A stretch of DNA of 64,000 bases from Ilumatobacter sp963746265. GTDB lineage: Bacteria > Actinomycetota > Acidimicrobiia > Acidimicrobiales > Ilumatobacteraceae. The notes under the pieces were generated by a model that saw only the letters and a list, made by a program, of their open reading frames with translations, did no database searches and had not been told where the DNA came from. Positions 51,377 through 59,064 of the stretch are shown piece by piece. The number at the start of each line of letters is the position of its first letter. The first letter of the stretch is position 1. The DNA lies in contig CAVVAM010000011.1 in assembly GCA_963746265.1 (NCBI GenBank), positions 806,001 to 870,000 on the forward strand. The letters are read 5' to 3'. A program made the position numbers and the translations under genes.

Positions 51377-52369
51377 GTGCTGCGTGTGTTCGTGACCCAC
51401 AACCCGGAAGACCTCGAGGCCTACTTCGGCCGTGCACTCCCTGCGCTCCGGCAGCTCGCCGAGGTCAGGCTCAACCCGCTCGACCGTGACCTGACGACGC
51501 CGGAGTTGATTGATCGGGCCCGGGAGTGCGACGTCGTGATCGCGCACCGCTCGACGCCCGGCGAGGCATCGCTGTTCGACGACACGCCGACGCTGCTGGC
51601 TTTCCTGCGTACAGCGGTCGACATCTCGACGGTCGACGTCGCAGCGGCATCACGCAATGGTGTGCTCGTCGCGCACGCCGACAAGAGCTTCGTGCCGTCG
51701 ACTGCGGAGATCGCGCTCGCACTGATGCTCGATCTGGCCCGCAACGTCAGCGAGTCGACGGTCGACTACCGGCGCGGCGTCGAACCGCCGCAACGCCCGG
51801 GCTTCCAGCTGCGCGGCAAGGTGGCCGGGTTGATCGGCTACGGCTCGATCGCCAGGTACCTCGCAGGGAGTCTGCGCGCGTTGGGAGTCGAGGTCATCGT
51901 GAGCGATCCCTATGCGGACGCGACCGGGGACGGATTCGAGCAGACGGGGCTGGTCGACCTGCTCGGTCGTTCCGATTTCGTGTTGCCGGTGGCCGCGTCG
52001 ACCGACGAGACGAAGAACCTGATCGACGAGGACGCCCTTTCCCGCATGAAGCCGGGGGCTATGCTGGTCAACGTCTCCCGCGGTGAGCTCCTCGACGAGG
52101 ACGCCGTCGGCAGGGCGCTCGACACGGGGCACCTGGCCGGTCTGGGAATGGACGTCGGCCGCGCAGCGGACCAACGCCCCTCCTCGGCGCTCGCCGCCCG
52201 ATCCGGGGTGGTGGCGACGCCGCACCTCGGCGGCTTGACCCCCGAGAACGCCGACGCCCAGGCGATGAGTGCCGTCGATCAGGTGCGAGCGATGTCGGCG
52301 GGCGAGATGCCCCCGCGAACGGTCAACCCCGACGACGCCCGTCGACTGCGCGCTCGGTGGGCCGCGTGA
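51377..52369 (+). CDS. D-2-hydroxyacid dehydrogenase family protein
   Basis: NAD-binding 2-hydroxyacid dehydrogenase of 330 residues. The dinucleotide site is GKVAGLIGYGSIARYLAGSL near 147, with NVSRGELLDEDAVGRAL near 231 and PHLGGLTPENADAQAMS near 280. The usual acidic partner before the active His is less clear than in GhrB-type enzymes (GMDVGRAADQRPSSAL). The GTG start is seven bases after TAGGTT. Its stop overlaps the amidohydrolase start as GTGA. Confidence 0.87.
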   Translation: MLRVFVTHNPEDLEAYFGRALPALRQLAEVRLNPLDRDLTTPELIDRARECDVVIAHRSTPGEASLFDDTPTLLAFLRTAVDISTVDVAAASRNGVLVAHADKSFVPSTAEIALALMLDLARNVSESTVDYRRGVEPPQRPGFQLRGKVAGLIGYGSIARYLAGSLRALGVEVIVSDPYADATGDGFEQTGLVDLLGRSDFVLPVAASTDETKNLIDEDALSRMKPGAMLVNVSRGELLDEDAVGRALDTGHLAGLGMDVGRAADQRPSSALAARSGVVATPHLGGLTPENADAQAMSAVDQVRAMSAGEMPPRTVNPDDARRLRARWAA

Positions 52370-53235
52370 GCGCCGAGGTGCGCGGCGCCTGTGACACCCA
52401 CATCCACGTCTACGACCAGCGGTATCCGATCAGCCCGACCACCGTGCTCCGGCCGCCGGACGCCACACTGGTCGAGTACGCCGAGTTGCAGGCCGAACTC
52501 GGCCTCGACCGCGTCGTGATCGTCCAACCGACCACCTACGGCCTCGACAACCGGCTCCAGCTCGAAGCGGTCACCGAACTGGGTGACTCGGCCCGCGCCG
52601 TCGTCGTGATCGACGAGCATGCGACCGATGAGGACATCGAGCGACTCACGGCGCTCGGCGCTCGGGGCGCACGGTTCCACATGTTGCCGGGGGGTGTGGT
52701 TCCGTGGACGGCGCTGCCGGCGGTGGCCGATCGGATCGCTGCGTACGGCTGGCACGTCCAGCTCCAATTGAACGGACGCGATCTGCCCGGTCGGCTCGAC
52801 GAGCTGCTGGCGCTGCCGACGCCGCTCGTGATCGATCACGTCGGCCGCTTCATGCCACCGGTGACTCCGGATCATGCCGCCTTTCGGGCACTGCTCACGC
52901 TCGTCGACAGTGGGCGAAGCTGGGTGAAGTTGTCGGCTCCGTACGAGTCGACGCACGACGGGGCGCCTGATTACCATGCGGTCGCCGAGCTGGCCCGACT
53001 GCTCGTCGACCGTGCACCTGAGCGGATGTTGTGGGCGACGAACTGGCCACACCCCGGCCAGGACGACCCGCTCGGGTCGGTAGAGCTCCGTGCACTGCTC
53101 GATGGTTGGCTGCCCGACCTCGACATCCGCCGGCGCGTGCTGGTCGACAACCCTGCGGAGGTCTACGGTTTCGAACCGGTCGGCCCATCAGAGGACGCAC
53201 GCCCGAAGGAACCTCACCGACAGGAGTTCACATGA
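52366..53235 (+). CDS. Amidohydrolase (COG3618 lactonase type)
   Basis: TIM-barrel metal-dependent hydrolase of 289 residues, of the group that includes 2-pyrone-4,6-dicarboxylate lactonase and sugar-acid lactonases. Motif ACDTHIHVYDQRYPI opens the barrel; GARFHMLPGGVVPWTAL, LVIDHVGRFMPPVTP, WVKLSAPYESTH and MLWATNWPHPGQDD give the other metal and substrate loops. GTG 52366 overlaps the previous stop as GTGA, and the stop overlaps the SDR start as ATGA. With an SDR and a hydroxyacid dehydrogenase, an oxidative sugar-lactone route is likely. Confidence 0.87.
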   Translation: MSAEVRGACDTHIHVYDQRYPISPTTVLRPPDATLVEYAELQAELGLDRVVIVQPTTYGLDNRLQLEAVTELGDSARAVVVIDEHATDEDIERLTALGARGARFHMLPGGVVPWTALPAVADRIAAYGWHVQLQLNGRDLPGRLDELLALPTPLVIDHVGRFMPPVTPDHAAFRALLTLVDSGRSWVKLSAPYESTHDGAPDYHAVAELARLLVDRAPERMLWATNWPHPGQDDPLGSVELRALLDGWLPDLDIRRRVLVDNPAEVYGFEPVGPSEDARPKEPHRQEFT

Positions 53236-54008
53236 ACGTCGAGAACTACGCCCGCTACCCGTCACTCGTCGACCGGACCGTGTTCGTCACGGGCGGCGCA
53301 GACGGCATCGGGAGCGCCACCGTGCAGAACTTCGCCCGCCAGGGCAGCAAGGTGGCATTCGTCGACATCAACGTGGAGTACGCCGAGGTGACGATCCAAC
53401 GCTGCGTCGACGCCGGCGCCACGCACACGCCCGTGTTCTACGAGGTCGACCTGCGTGACATCGGAGCGCTCCGGTCGGCCTGCGCCCGTGCCGTCGACGA
53501 CCTCGGTGGCGTCACCGTGCTGGTCAACAACGCCGCCAGCGACGATCGCCACAGATGGGAGGAGATGACCGTCGAGTACTGGGACGACCGCCTGAACGTG
53601 AACCTCCGTCACTACTTCTTCGCGATCCAGGCCCTCGCGCCGCAGATGCTCGACGCCGGACTCGGGTCGATCGTGAACGTCGGTTCGAGCAGCTACATGA
53701 TGCAGGAGGACTTCTTCCCGGGCTACGCGATCGCCAAGTCGGGGGTCGAGGGCATCACCCGGACGTTGGCACGCACGTTCGGTCCCGACAACGTTCGGGT
53801 CAACACGGTGTTGCCGGGCTGGGTGCCGACCGAGCGTCAGCTCACCAGGTGGTGGTCGCCCGAGGGTGAGGCGGGCACCATGCGCGACCAGGCCCTCAAG
53901 AAGCGGATCGTCCCCGACGAGTTCGTCCAGATGATCCTGTTCCTCGCGGCCGACGACAGCGGCGGCTGCACCGCACAACAGTTCCTCGTCGACGGTGGTC
54001 GATTCTGA
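53232..54008 (+). CDS. SDR family oxidoreductase (sugar dehydrogenase-like)
   Basis: Classical SDR of 258 residues. NAD site FVTGGADGIGSATVQNF near 18; NNAAS then catalytic SSSYMM, Tyr and Lys in GYAIAKSGVEGI; C-terminal AADDSGGCTAQQFLVDGG. After beta-2 comes VDIN, an Asp pattern expected for NAD. The position after a COG3618 lactonase suggests a sugar dehydrogenase whose lactone product the lactonase opens. Start is ATG 53232, coupled as ATGA. Confidence 0.88.
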   Translation: MNVENYARYPSLVDRTVFVTGGADGIGSATVQNFARQGSKVAFVDINVEYAEVTIQRCVDAGATHTPVFYEVDLRDIGALRSACARAVDDLGGVTVLVNNAASDDRHRWEEMTVEYWDDRLNVNLRHYFFAIQALAPQMLDAGLGSIVNVGSSSYMMQEDFFPGYAIAKSGVEGITRTLARTFGPDNVRVNTVLPGWVPTERQLTRWWSPEGEAGTMRDQALKKRIVPDEFVQMILFLAADDSGGCTAQQFLVDGGRF

Positions 54009-54038
54009 CGCGTCGACGGTCTGACGCGGCGGGCCGGG

Positions 54039-54044
54039 TACGGT
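54039..54044 (+). promoter_or_regulatory. Leaderless -10 (TACGGT) for udp
   Basis: TACGGT followed by six bases and ATG at 54051. Confidence 0.5.
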
Positions 54045-54050
54045 GTGTTC

Positions 54051-54818
54051 ATGTCGGACGTGTTCCACCTCGACCTCACCCGCGACCGGCTGCAGGGCGC
54101 GTCGATCGCGATCCTGCCCGGCGACCCCGCACGAGTGCCCAAGATCGCAGACCACCTCGATCGGCCCACCCATCTGGCGTCGAACCGCGAGTTCACGAGC
54201 TTCCTGTGCTTCGCCGACGACCAACCGATCGTCGTCTGCTCGACGGGGATCGGTGGCCCTTCCACCTCGATCGCGGCGGAGGAACTGGCCCAGCTCGGGG
54301 TCCGCACGTTCCTCCGCGTCGGAACGACCGGCGCGATCCAGGAACACATCGCGGTCGCCGATGTGATCGTTGCGACGGGGGCCGTGCGTCTCGACGGAGC
54401 GAGCCAGCATTTCGCACCGCTCGAGTACCCGGCGGTGGCCGACTTCTCGTGCACTGCGGCACTTGTCGCGGCTGCCGATCGGCTCGGCATCACGAGCCAT
54501 GTCGGGATCACCGCGTCGTCTGACACGTTCTACCCCGGACAGGAGCGCTATGACACCGTCTCGGGGTACGTCAACCGGCGATTCGCCGGAAGCCGCGCCG
54601 AGTGGGAAGCGCTCCACGTCCTCAACTACGAGATGGAGGGTGCCACGCTGTTCACCCAGTGCGCCGCCAACGGCTGGCGCGCCGGGATGGTCGCCGGAGT
54701 GCTGGTCAACCGCAACGCCCAGGAGATCCCCGACGACAGCGTGCACGATCGCGTCGAGCGGGCGGCGGTCACCGTCGTCGTGGAAGCGGCTCGTTCACTC
54801 GTCGCGACGAACACCTGA
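54051..54818 (+). CDS. udp: Uridine phosphorylase
   Basis: Reversible phosphorolysis of uridine to uracil and ribose-1-phosphate, pyrimidine salvage. The 255-residue protein is very close to the enterobacterial enzyme by memory: VFHLDLTRDRLQGASIAILP, VCSTGIGGPSTSIAAEEL, FLRVGTTGAIQ, SSDTFYPGQERYDT and NYEMEGATLFTQCA are nearly identical to E. coli Udp. This similarity is notable for an actinobacterium and hints at transfer. It follows the SDR by 42 bases with its own hexamer. Confidence 0.93.
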   Translation: MSDVFHLDLTRDRLQGASIAILPGDPARVPKIADHLDRPTHLASNREFTSFLCFADDQPIVVCSTGIGGPSTSIAAEELAQLGVRTFLRVGTTGAIQEHIAVADVIVATGAVRLDGASQHFAPLEYPAVADFSCTAALVAAADRLGITSHVGITASSDTFYPGQERYDTVSGYVNRRFAGSRAEWEALHVLNYEMEGATLFTQCAANGWRAGMVAGVLVNRNAQEIPDDSVHDRVERAAVTVVVEAARSLVATNT

Positions 54819-54965
54819 CAGCTGGCCGCCGCTCCCGACGACGACCGCACCTTTCGTCGCCCCCGCCGTCCGGTCGACCGAGTTCGAGCGGCTCAGCGGT
54901 CGTGTAGAGCGTTCCCCCGAACGGTGCTCCCCCGTCGCCTCGCTCGGCGCCGGGTGCCTCGGCGG

Positions 54966-55275
54966 TCAGGGCCGGACGCCGGCTGCGATCGAGAACTCGA
55001 CCGTTCGACCCGGAGCGATCGCACTCGACGGCGTATCCAACGATGCCCGAGCGTCGCAGTCGAAGCCGTGACCGGCGCCGTCGTACACGTGCACTGCGAC
55101 GGTTGGGTGTGCCGGGGCGATGCGTTCGCGATGGCACGGTCGCCGAGTGCGGGTAGCAGTCGACCAGCGAGCGGATGTGGGCGTTGGCGCCGAAGCTCTC
55201 CCTGCCGATCACCACGAGGCCCCGGCGAGGCGGATGGGCCTCGACGGCATCGAGGTCCGTACCCGTCGTCAGGCG
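54966..55275 (-). pseudogene. Dienelactone hydrolase remnant with internal deletion
   Basis: Two parts of a dienelactone hydrolase, in different frames. The upstream part (DAVEAHPPRRGLVVIGRESF then GANAHIRSLVDCYP) corresponds to the first strand and helix of the fold; the downstream part (ERIAPAHPTVAVHVYDGAGH then GFDCDARASLDT, ending AAGVRP) is the C-terminal quarter with the catalytic His. The middle, with the Cys nucleophile and Asp, is missing, the join lying near 55125-55155, and the N-terminal start is lost as well. Inactive. It lies directly after the DUF3048 gene. The stretch 54819-54965 holds nothing I recognise. Confidence 0.7.
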
Positions 55276-55282
55276 CCCCGGG

Positions 55283-56386
55283 TCACTCGGCTTCCCACGA
55301 GACGACGTCGTCGAGGTTGCGCGGGATCTCCATCCAGGTGCGTCCGGGTTGGAGGGGCAGCGAATTGAGATCGTCGAAGTTGTCGAAGAACTCGAACGGA
55401 TCCTCCGGGAGGAACCGCAGCCATTCGCCCTCCTGCACGAGACCACCGGTGAACACGTAGACCGGATTGGAGCCGAGTACCTGGGCCTCGGGGTTGCCGT
55501 CGGCCTGGTTTCGCCCGTAGTCGGCCGACATCACCACGACGTTCTTCGCCCAAACGGGCTCGGTGTCGTCGGAGGTCTCGGTCGTGTGTTCCTGCCCGTC
55601 CTGGGTGCGGTAGTACCCGTCGGTCTCCTCGTCGTACTCCCAGACGACGTCGAGGCTGTCGAGCACCACCTCGATCCTGGTCGCCGGCTCGCCCGACAGC
55701 TCCTCGCCGTCCCTCAGGTACGGGAAGACGGGAGCGGGTCGCCCCGCCTCGTCGGAGGTCTGAGCCCACAGCGCCTCGGTGCTCGAGAACAGCGTATTGG
55801 CGTCCCGACGGCCGGATCGACGGTAGTACCCACTGGACCTGAGCGCACTCAGATCGACGAGATCGGACTCACGGATCGCCCGCGTCACGGCCGGGTTGCC
55901 GCCGCTCCACGCGAACAGCGGACGCTGGAGCGAGAGCAACAGGTTGATGTCCTGGTTACGGCCCGAACGAATCGGTCCGACCGGGTCGGCGTCCTGCGAG
56001 TGGTAGACCGCCGCAAGACGCGTCGCAGCATCGTTGATGACCTCTTCGAACACGATGTCTGCACTGTTCAGGCCGGCTTGCGGCACGACGTTGAGCGGCG
56101 CGTTCGAGATCTTGACCACCAGCGCCGGACGGTCGGGAATGTCGGCGGGGTCGTCGATGGGCTCGCCGGTCAGCGGCATGCGCAGCACGTCGGGGACGGT
56201 GTTCGGTGTGGTCGATGTGGTCGTCGACGTCGTGGTCGTCGTCGCACGGGTCGTCGTGGTCTCCTCGATCGTCGACTCGACTGCGGCCGACGTGGTTTCG
56301 GGTGCTGCCTCGTCGCCACCCGAACAGGCAGCGGCGAGGAGGCCGATGGAGGCGAGCAGGGCAATGGCAGGCGGCGTTCGGTTCAC
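55283..56386 (-). CDS. DUF3048 domain lipoprotein
   Basis: Exported protein of 367 residues. The signal peptide ends LLAAAC (lipobox) near residue 21; a Thr-rich linker of about 40 residues follows, then a DUF3048 domain (RPALVVKISNAPLNVVPQAG, FEEVINDAATRLAAVYHSQD, VGPIRSGRNQDINLL, GGNPAVTRAIRESD), known from Firmicutes and actinobacterial surface proteins with unknown function. GTG 56386 overlaps the htpX stop as GTGA, so it is coupled to the protease gene. Confidence 0.87.
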   Translation of the reverse strand: MNRTPPAIALLASIGLLAAACSGGDEAAPETTSAAVESTIEETTTTRATTTTTSTTTSTTPNTVPDVLRMPLTGEPIDDPADIPDRPALVVKISNAPLNVVPQAGLNSADIVFEEVINDAATRLAAVYHSQDADPVGPIRSGRNQDINLLLSLQRPLFAWSGGNPAVTRAIRESDLVDLSALRSSGYYRRSGRRDANTLFSSTEALWAQTSDEAGRPAPVFPYLRDGEELSGEPATRIEVVLDSLDVVWEYDEETDGYYRTQDGQEHTTETSDDTEPVWAKNVVVMSADYGRNQADGNPEAQVLGSNPVYVFTGGLVQEGEWLRFLPEDPFEFFDNFDDLNSLPLQPGRTWMEIPRNLDDVVSWEAE

Positions 56387-57288
56387 AGTTCTCTCAGCAG
56401 TGCGATGCGCTCTTCGAGCGGGGGATGGGTGTCGAACATTCGATGGGTGCCGCCGAGGCGACCGGAGTCGCCCACCCCACTCATCGGCTGTTCGATCCAC
56501 AAGTGTGCCGTAGCCGTCGACGCGGAATGCGTCACCGTCGTGTCCTCCTGGAGTTTCTCGAGCGCCGAGATCAGCCCGGGTGGGTAGCGCGTCATCTGGC
56601 ACGCGCTCACGTCGGCCAGCGTTTCGCGCTGGCGGGAGATCGCCGCCTGCATCGCCTTGGCGGCGATCGGCGCCAGGATGAGCAAGACGAACCCGACGAT
56701 CGCCAACGGATTGTTGGTGTTGTTGTGGTCGCCGGCACGGCGGACCCGGCCGCCGTTCCACCACATCGTGCGGATCGACATGTCGCCGAGCAGGGCGATG
56801 GCACCCACCATCGTCACGGCCAGCGTCGACACCAGGATGTCATAGTTCCGGATGTGGCTGAGCTCGTGCGCCACCACACCTTCGAGCTCGACGCGGTTCA
56901 TCTTCTCCAGCAGGCCGGTCGTCACGGCGATCGACGCGTGCTTCGGATTCCGGCCGGTGGCGAACGCGTTGGGTGCCGGATCGTCGACGATGTACACACC
57001 CGGTTTGGGCAGGCCGCTGGCGATGCACAGACCTTCGACGATGTTGTGGAGTCGGGCGTACTCGCGCTCGTCGGCGGGATCGGCACGGCTGACCGCGAGG
57101 GCGATCTGGTCGGCCTTCCAGTAGCTCGCGAATGCCAAGGCGCCGGCGATGACCAGCGCGATGACGGTCGCCGGCGCGCCTCCGCCGAGCAGGAGCCCGA
57201 ATGCGGCGCCGACCAGGGCGACCACCACGACGAAGCCGGCGACGAGCAGCGCGCTCCGGCGTTTGTTCGAACGAATCAATTCATGCAT
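56383..57288 (-). CDS. htpX: HtpX-like M48 membrane protease
   Basis: Integral membrane zinc metalloprotease of family M48 that degrades misfolded membrane proteins. The 301-residue protein has two N-terminal membrane segments (about 12-55), the zinc motif VVAHELSHIRNYD near 138, two more segments, and a second metal side RQRETLADVSAC near 218 and DTHPPLEERIALL at the end. Starts 21 bases after lemA, a common htpX-lemA partner, then overlaps DUF3048 by GTGA. Confidence 0.92.
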   Translation of the reverse strand: MHELIRSNKRRSALLVAGFVVVVALVGAAFGLLLGGGAPATVIALVIAGALAFASYWKADQIALAVSRADPADEREYARLHNIVEGLCIASGLPKPGVYIVDDPAPNAFATGRNPKHASIAVTTGLLEKMNRVELEGVVAHELSHIRNYDILVSTLAVTMVGAIALLGDMSIRTMWWNGGRVRRAGDHNNTNNPLAIVGFVLLILAPIAAKAMQAAISRQRETLADVSACQMTRYPPGLISALEKLQEDTTVTHSASTATAHLWIEQPMSGVGDSGRLGGTHRMFDTHPPLEERIALLREL

Positions 57289-57309
57289 GTCGGGGGAAGC
57301 CGTGAGGAA

Positions 57310-57861
57310 TCAGAACTCGACCGTCGGCGCCGTACGCGCCGCTTCGTCGGCTTCGAAGTACTCGCGGCGCTCGAAGTGGAGCATCCTCGCGAAGTACATC
57401 GTCGGGAACTGCTGCAGCTTGTTGTTGTACTCCAGCACGCTGTCGTTGTAGAACTGGCGGGCGTAGGCGACCCGCCCCTCGGTCGCCGTGAGCTCTTCCT
57501 GGAGCGCCAGGAAGTTCTGGTTGGCCTTGAGGTCGGGGTAGGCCTCGCCCAGCGCGAACAACCGATTCAGCGTGCCTTCGAGCACGTTCTCGGCCTGGGC
57601 TTGTTCGCCCGGTGTCGACGCCGCCACCGACGCGTTCCTGGCCCGGATCACCGCGTCGAGGGTCTCCTTCTCGTGCGCGGCGTACCCCTTCACCGTTTCG
57701 ACCAGGTTGGGGATCAAGTCGAGGCGGCGCTTGAGTTGGACGTCGATCTGCGACCAGGCGTTCTCGATCTGGTTTCGGCGACGGATCAGACCGTTGTAAG
57801 CGCTGATCAGGTAGATGACGAGCGCCACCACCAGGATCAGCAAGATGATGAGCAACCACAT
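57310..57861 (-). CDS. lemA: LemA family protein
   Basis: A 183-residue protein with one N-terminal membrane segment (LLIILLILVVALVIYLISAY) and a long helical bundle: IRRRNQIENAWSQIDVQLK, RRLDLIPNLVETVKGYAAHE and NRLFALGEAYPDLKANQNFL, all LemA blocks. LemA proteins are often found with htpX or similar proteases and take part in cell-envelope quality control. RBS GAGGG overlaps the pimA stop. Only 5 bases separate it from pimA. Confidence 0.92.
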   Translation of the reverse strand: MWLLIILLILVVALVIYLISAYNGLIRRRNQIENAWSQIDVQLKRRLDLIPNLVETVKGYAAHEKETLDAVIRARNASVAASTPGEQAQAENVLEGTLNRLFALGEAYPDLKANQNFLALQEELTATEGRVAYARQFYNDSVLEYNNKLQQFPTMYFARMLHFERREYFEADEAARTAPTVEF

Positions 57862-57866
57862 GGCCC

Positions 57867-58949
57867 TCAGTCTACGCCGCCGCTCGCGAGCCGATCGTAG
57901 ATGCGGACGTACGCCGCTGCGAGCGACGACATCGCGAAGTCGTCGGCGCGCCGGCCGCCGTTGTCGACGAGCATCCGGGCCAGATCGGCGTCGCGGAGCA
58001 CACGTCGAAGCGCAGCCGACAGTGCTCCGACGTCACCGGGTGGCACGAGGAGCGCGTCCACATTGTCGGTCGCCACGTTGCGATACCCATCGAGCGAGCT
58101 CGCGACCACCGGGGTCCCCGCCGCCATCGCCTCGATCAACACGACGCCGAAGGACTCACCGTGCAGGGACGGCGCGCACAGCACCGACGCGCCGCGCAGG
58201 CGCGCGAGCTTGTCGGCGTCGGAGATCCGTCCGAGCCATTCGATCCGCTCGTCGTGACCGTACTCGGCTCGCAGGCTCCGGGAGTCGGGACCATCACCGG
58301 CGACCCAGCACGACACGTCGAGATCGGTGTCCCCCAAGGCGGCGAGGAGCACGCCGATGCCCTTGCGTTGCTCGTGGCGACCGACGAAGAAGATCGCCGG
58401 CCGTTCGTGCTCGTACGGCGCCACGGAGCGGATGAGGGTCGTCTCGACCCCGTTGAACAGCATCTCGTACTCGCCGCCGAGATACCCCTGCACGAGCGCC
58501 AGTGCATCCTTCGACACGACCACCCGGTGATCGAGTCGATCGGCGATCCGGCGCAGCGCGGGGCCGAGGAACCGGTAGCTCGACGACCGTCCGGCGGCGT
58601 GGAATGTCCCGACGGTCGGCGCAGTGTGGAGGGTGACCGACGTGATCGGCGGGCCCGGTGCGAGAGGTTCGTGGATGTGGACCACGTCGAAGGCCTCGTC
58701 GCGCAGCACCCGCAGCACCCGCAACGTCGCCGACGGGTCCGGAGCGAGCGGTGCCACCGACCCGTTCGCCGACGCCGGAAGGCTGTCGCCGAGGGGCGTG
58801 ACGAACGGTTCGGGCGGTGGCCCGTCGCAGGGTCCCAGGACGCGCACCTCATGGCCCTGTCGTCGGAGTTCGCGAGCGAGACCGAGCACCTGCGCCTGTA
58901 CTCCGCCCGGAATCGACAGGCTGTACGGACAGACCATCCCGATCCGCAT
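57867..58949 (-). CDS. pimA: Phosphatidylinositol alpha-mannosyltransferase (PimA type)
   Basis: GT4 glycosyltransferase of 360 residues that likely adds the first mannose to phosphatidylinositol with GDP-mannose on the cytoplasmic face. N-terminal MRIGMVCPYSLSIPGGVQAQ is close to mycobacterial PimA; the donor site has FFVGRHEQRKGIGVLLAAL near 197 and PSLHGESFGVVLIEAMAAGT near 270 (EX7E-like). It belongs to the pgsA-patA-pimA set. ATG 58949 is used; GTG 58970 in frame is a less likely start. The 115 bases between it and the GGDEF-EAL gene hold nothing I recognise. Confidence 0.88.
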   Translation of the reverse strand: MRIGMVCPYSLSIPGGVQAQVLGLARELRRQGHEVRVLGPCDGPPPEPFVTPLGDSLPASANGSVAPLAPDPSATLRVLRVLRDEAFDVVHIHEPLAPGPPITSVTLHTAPTVGTFHAAGRSSSYRFLGPALRRIADRLDHRVVVSKDALALVQGYLGGEYEMLFNGVETTLIRSVAPYEHERPAIFFVGRHEQRKGIGVLLAALGDTDLDVSCWVAGDGPDSRSLRAEYGHDERIEWLGRISDADKLARLRGASVLCAPSLHGESFGVVLIEAMAAGTPVVASSLDGYRNVATDNVDALLVPPGDVGALSAALRRVLRDADLARMLVDNGGRRADDFAMSSLAAAYVRIYDRLASGGVD

Positions 58950-59064
58950 CAGGTTCGAGGCCTCGTTCACGGCGACGTCACCGGTCCGGTGTCGCCACGT
59001 CGGCGGTCGCCTGTCGGATCACCCGCCGAACGGTATCGGACGAAAGCGGCGGAGGACCGGCCGC

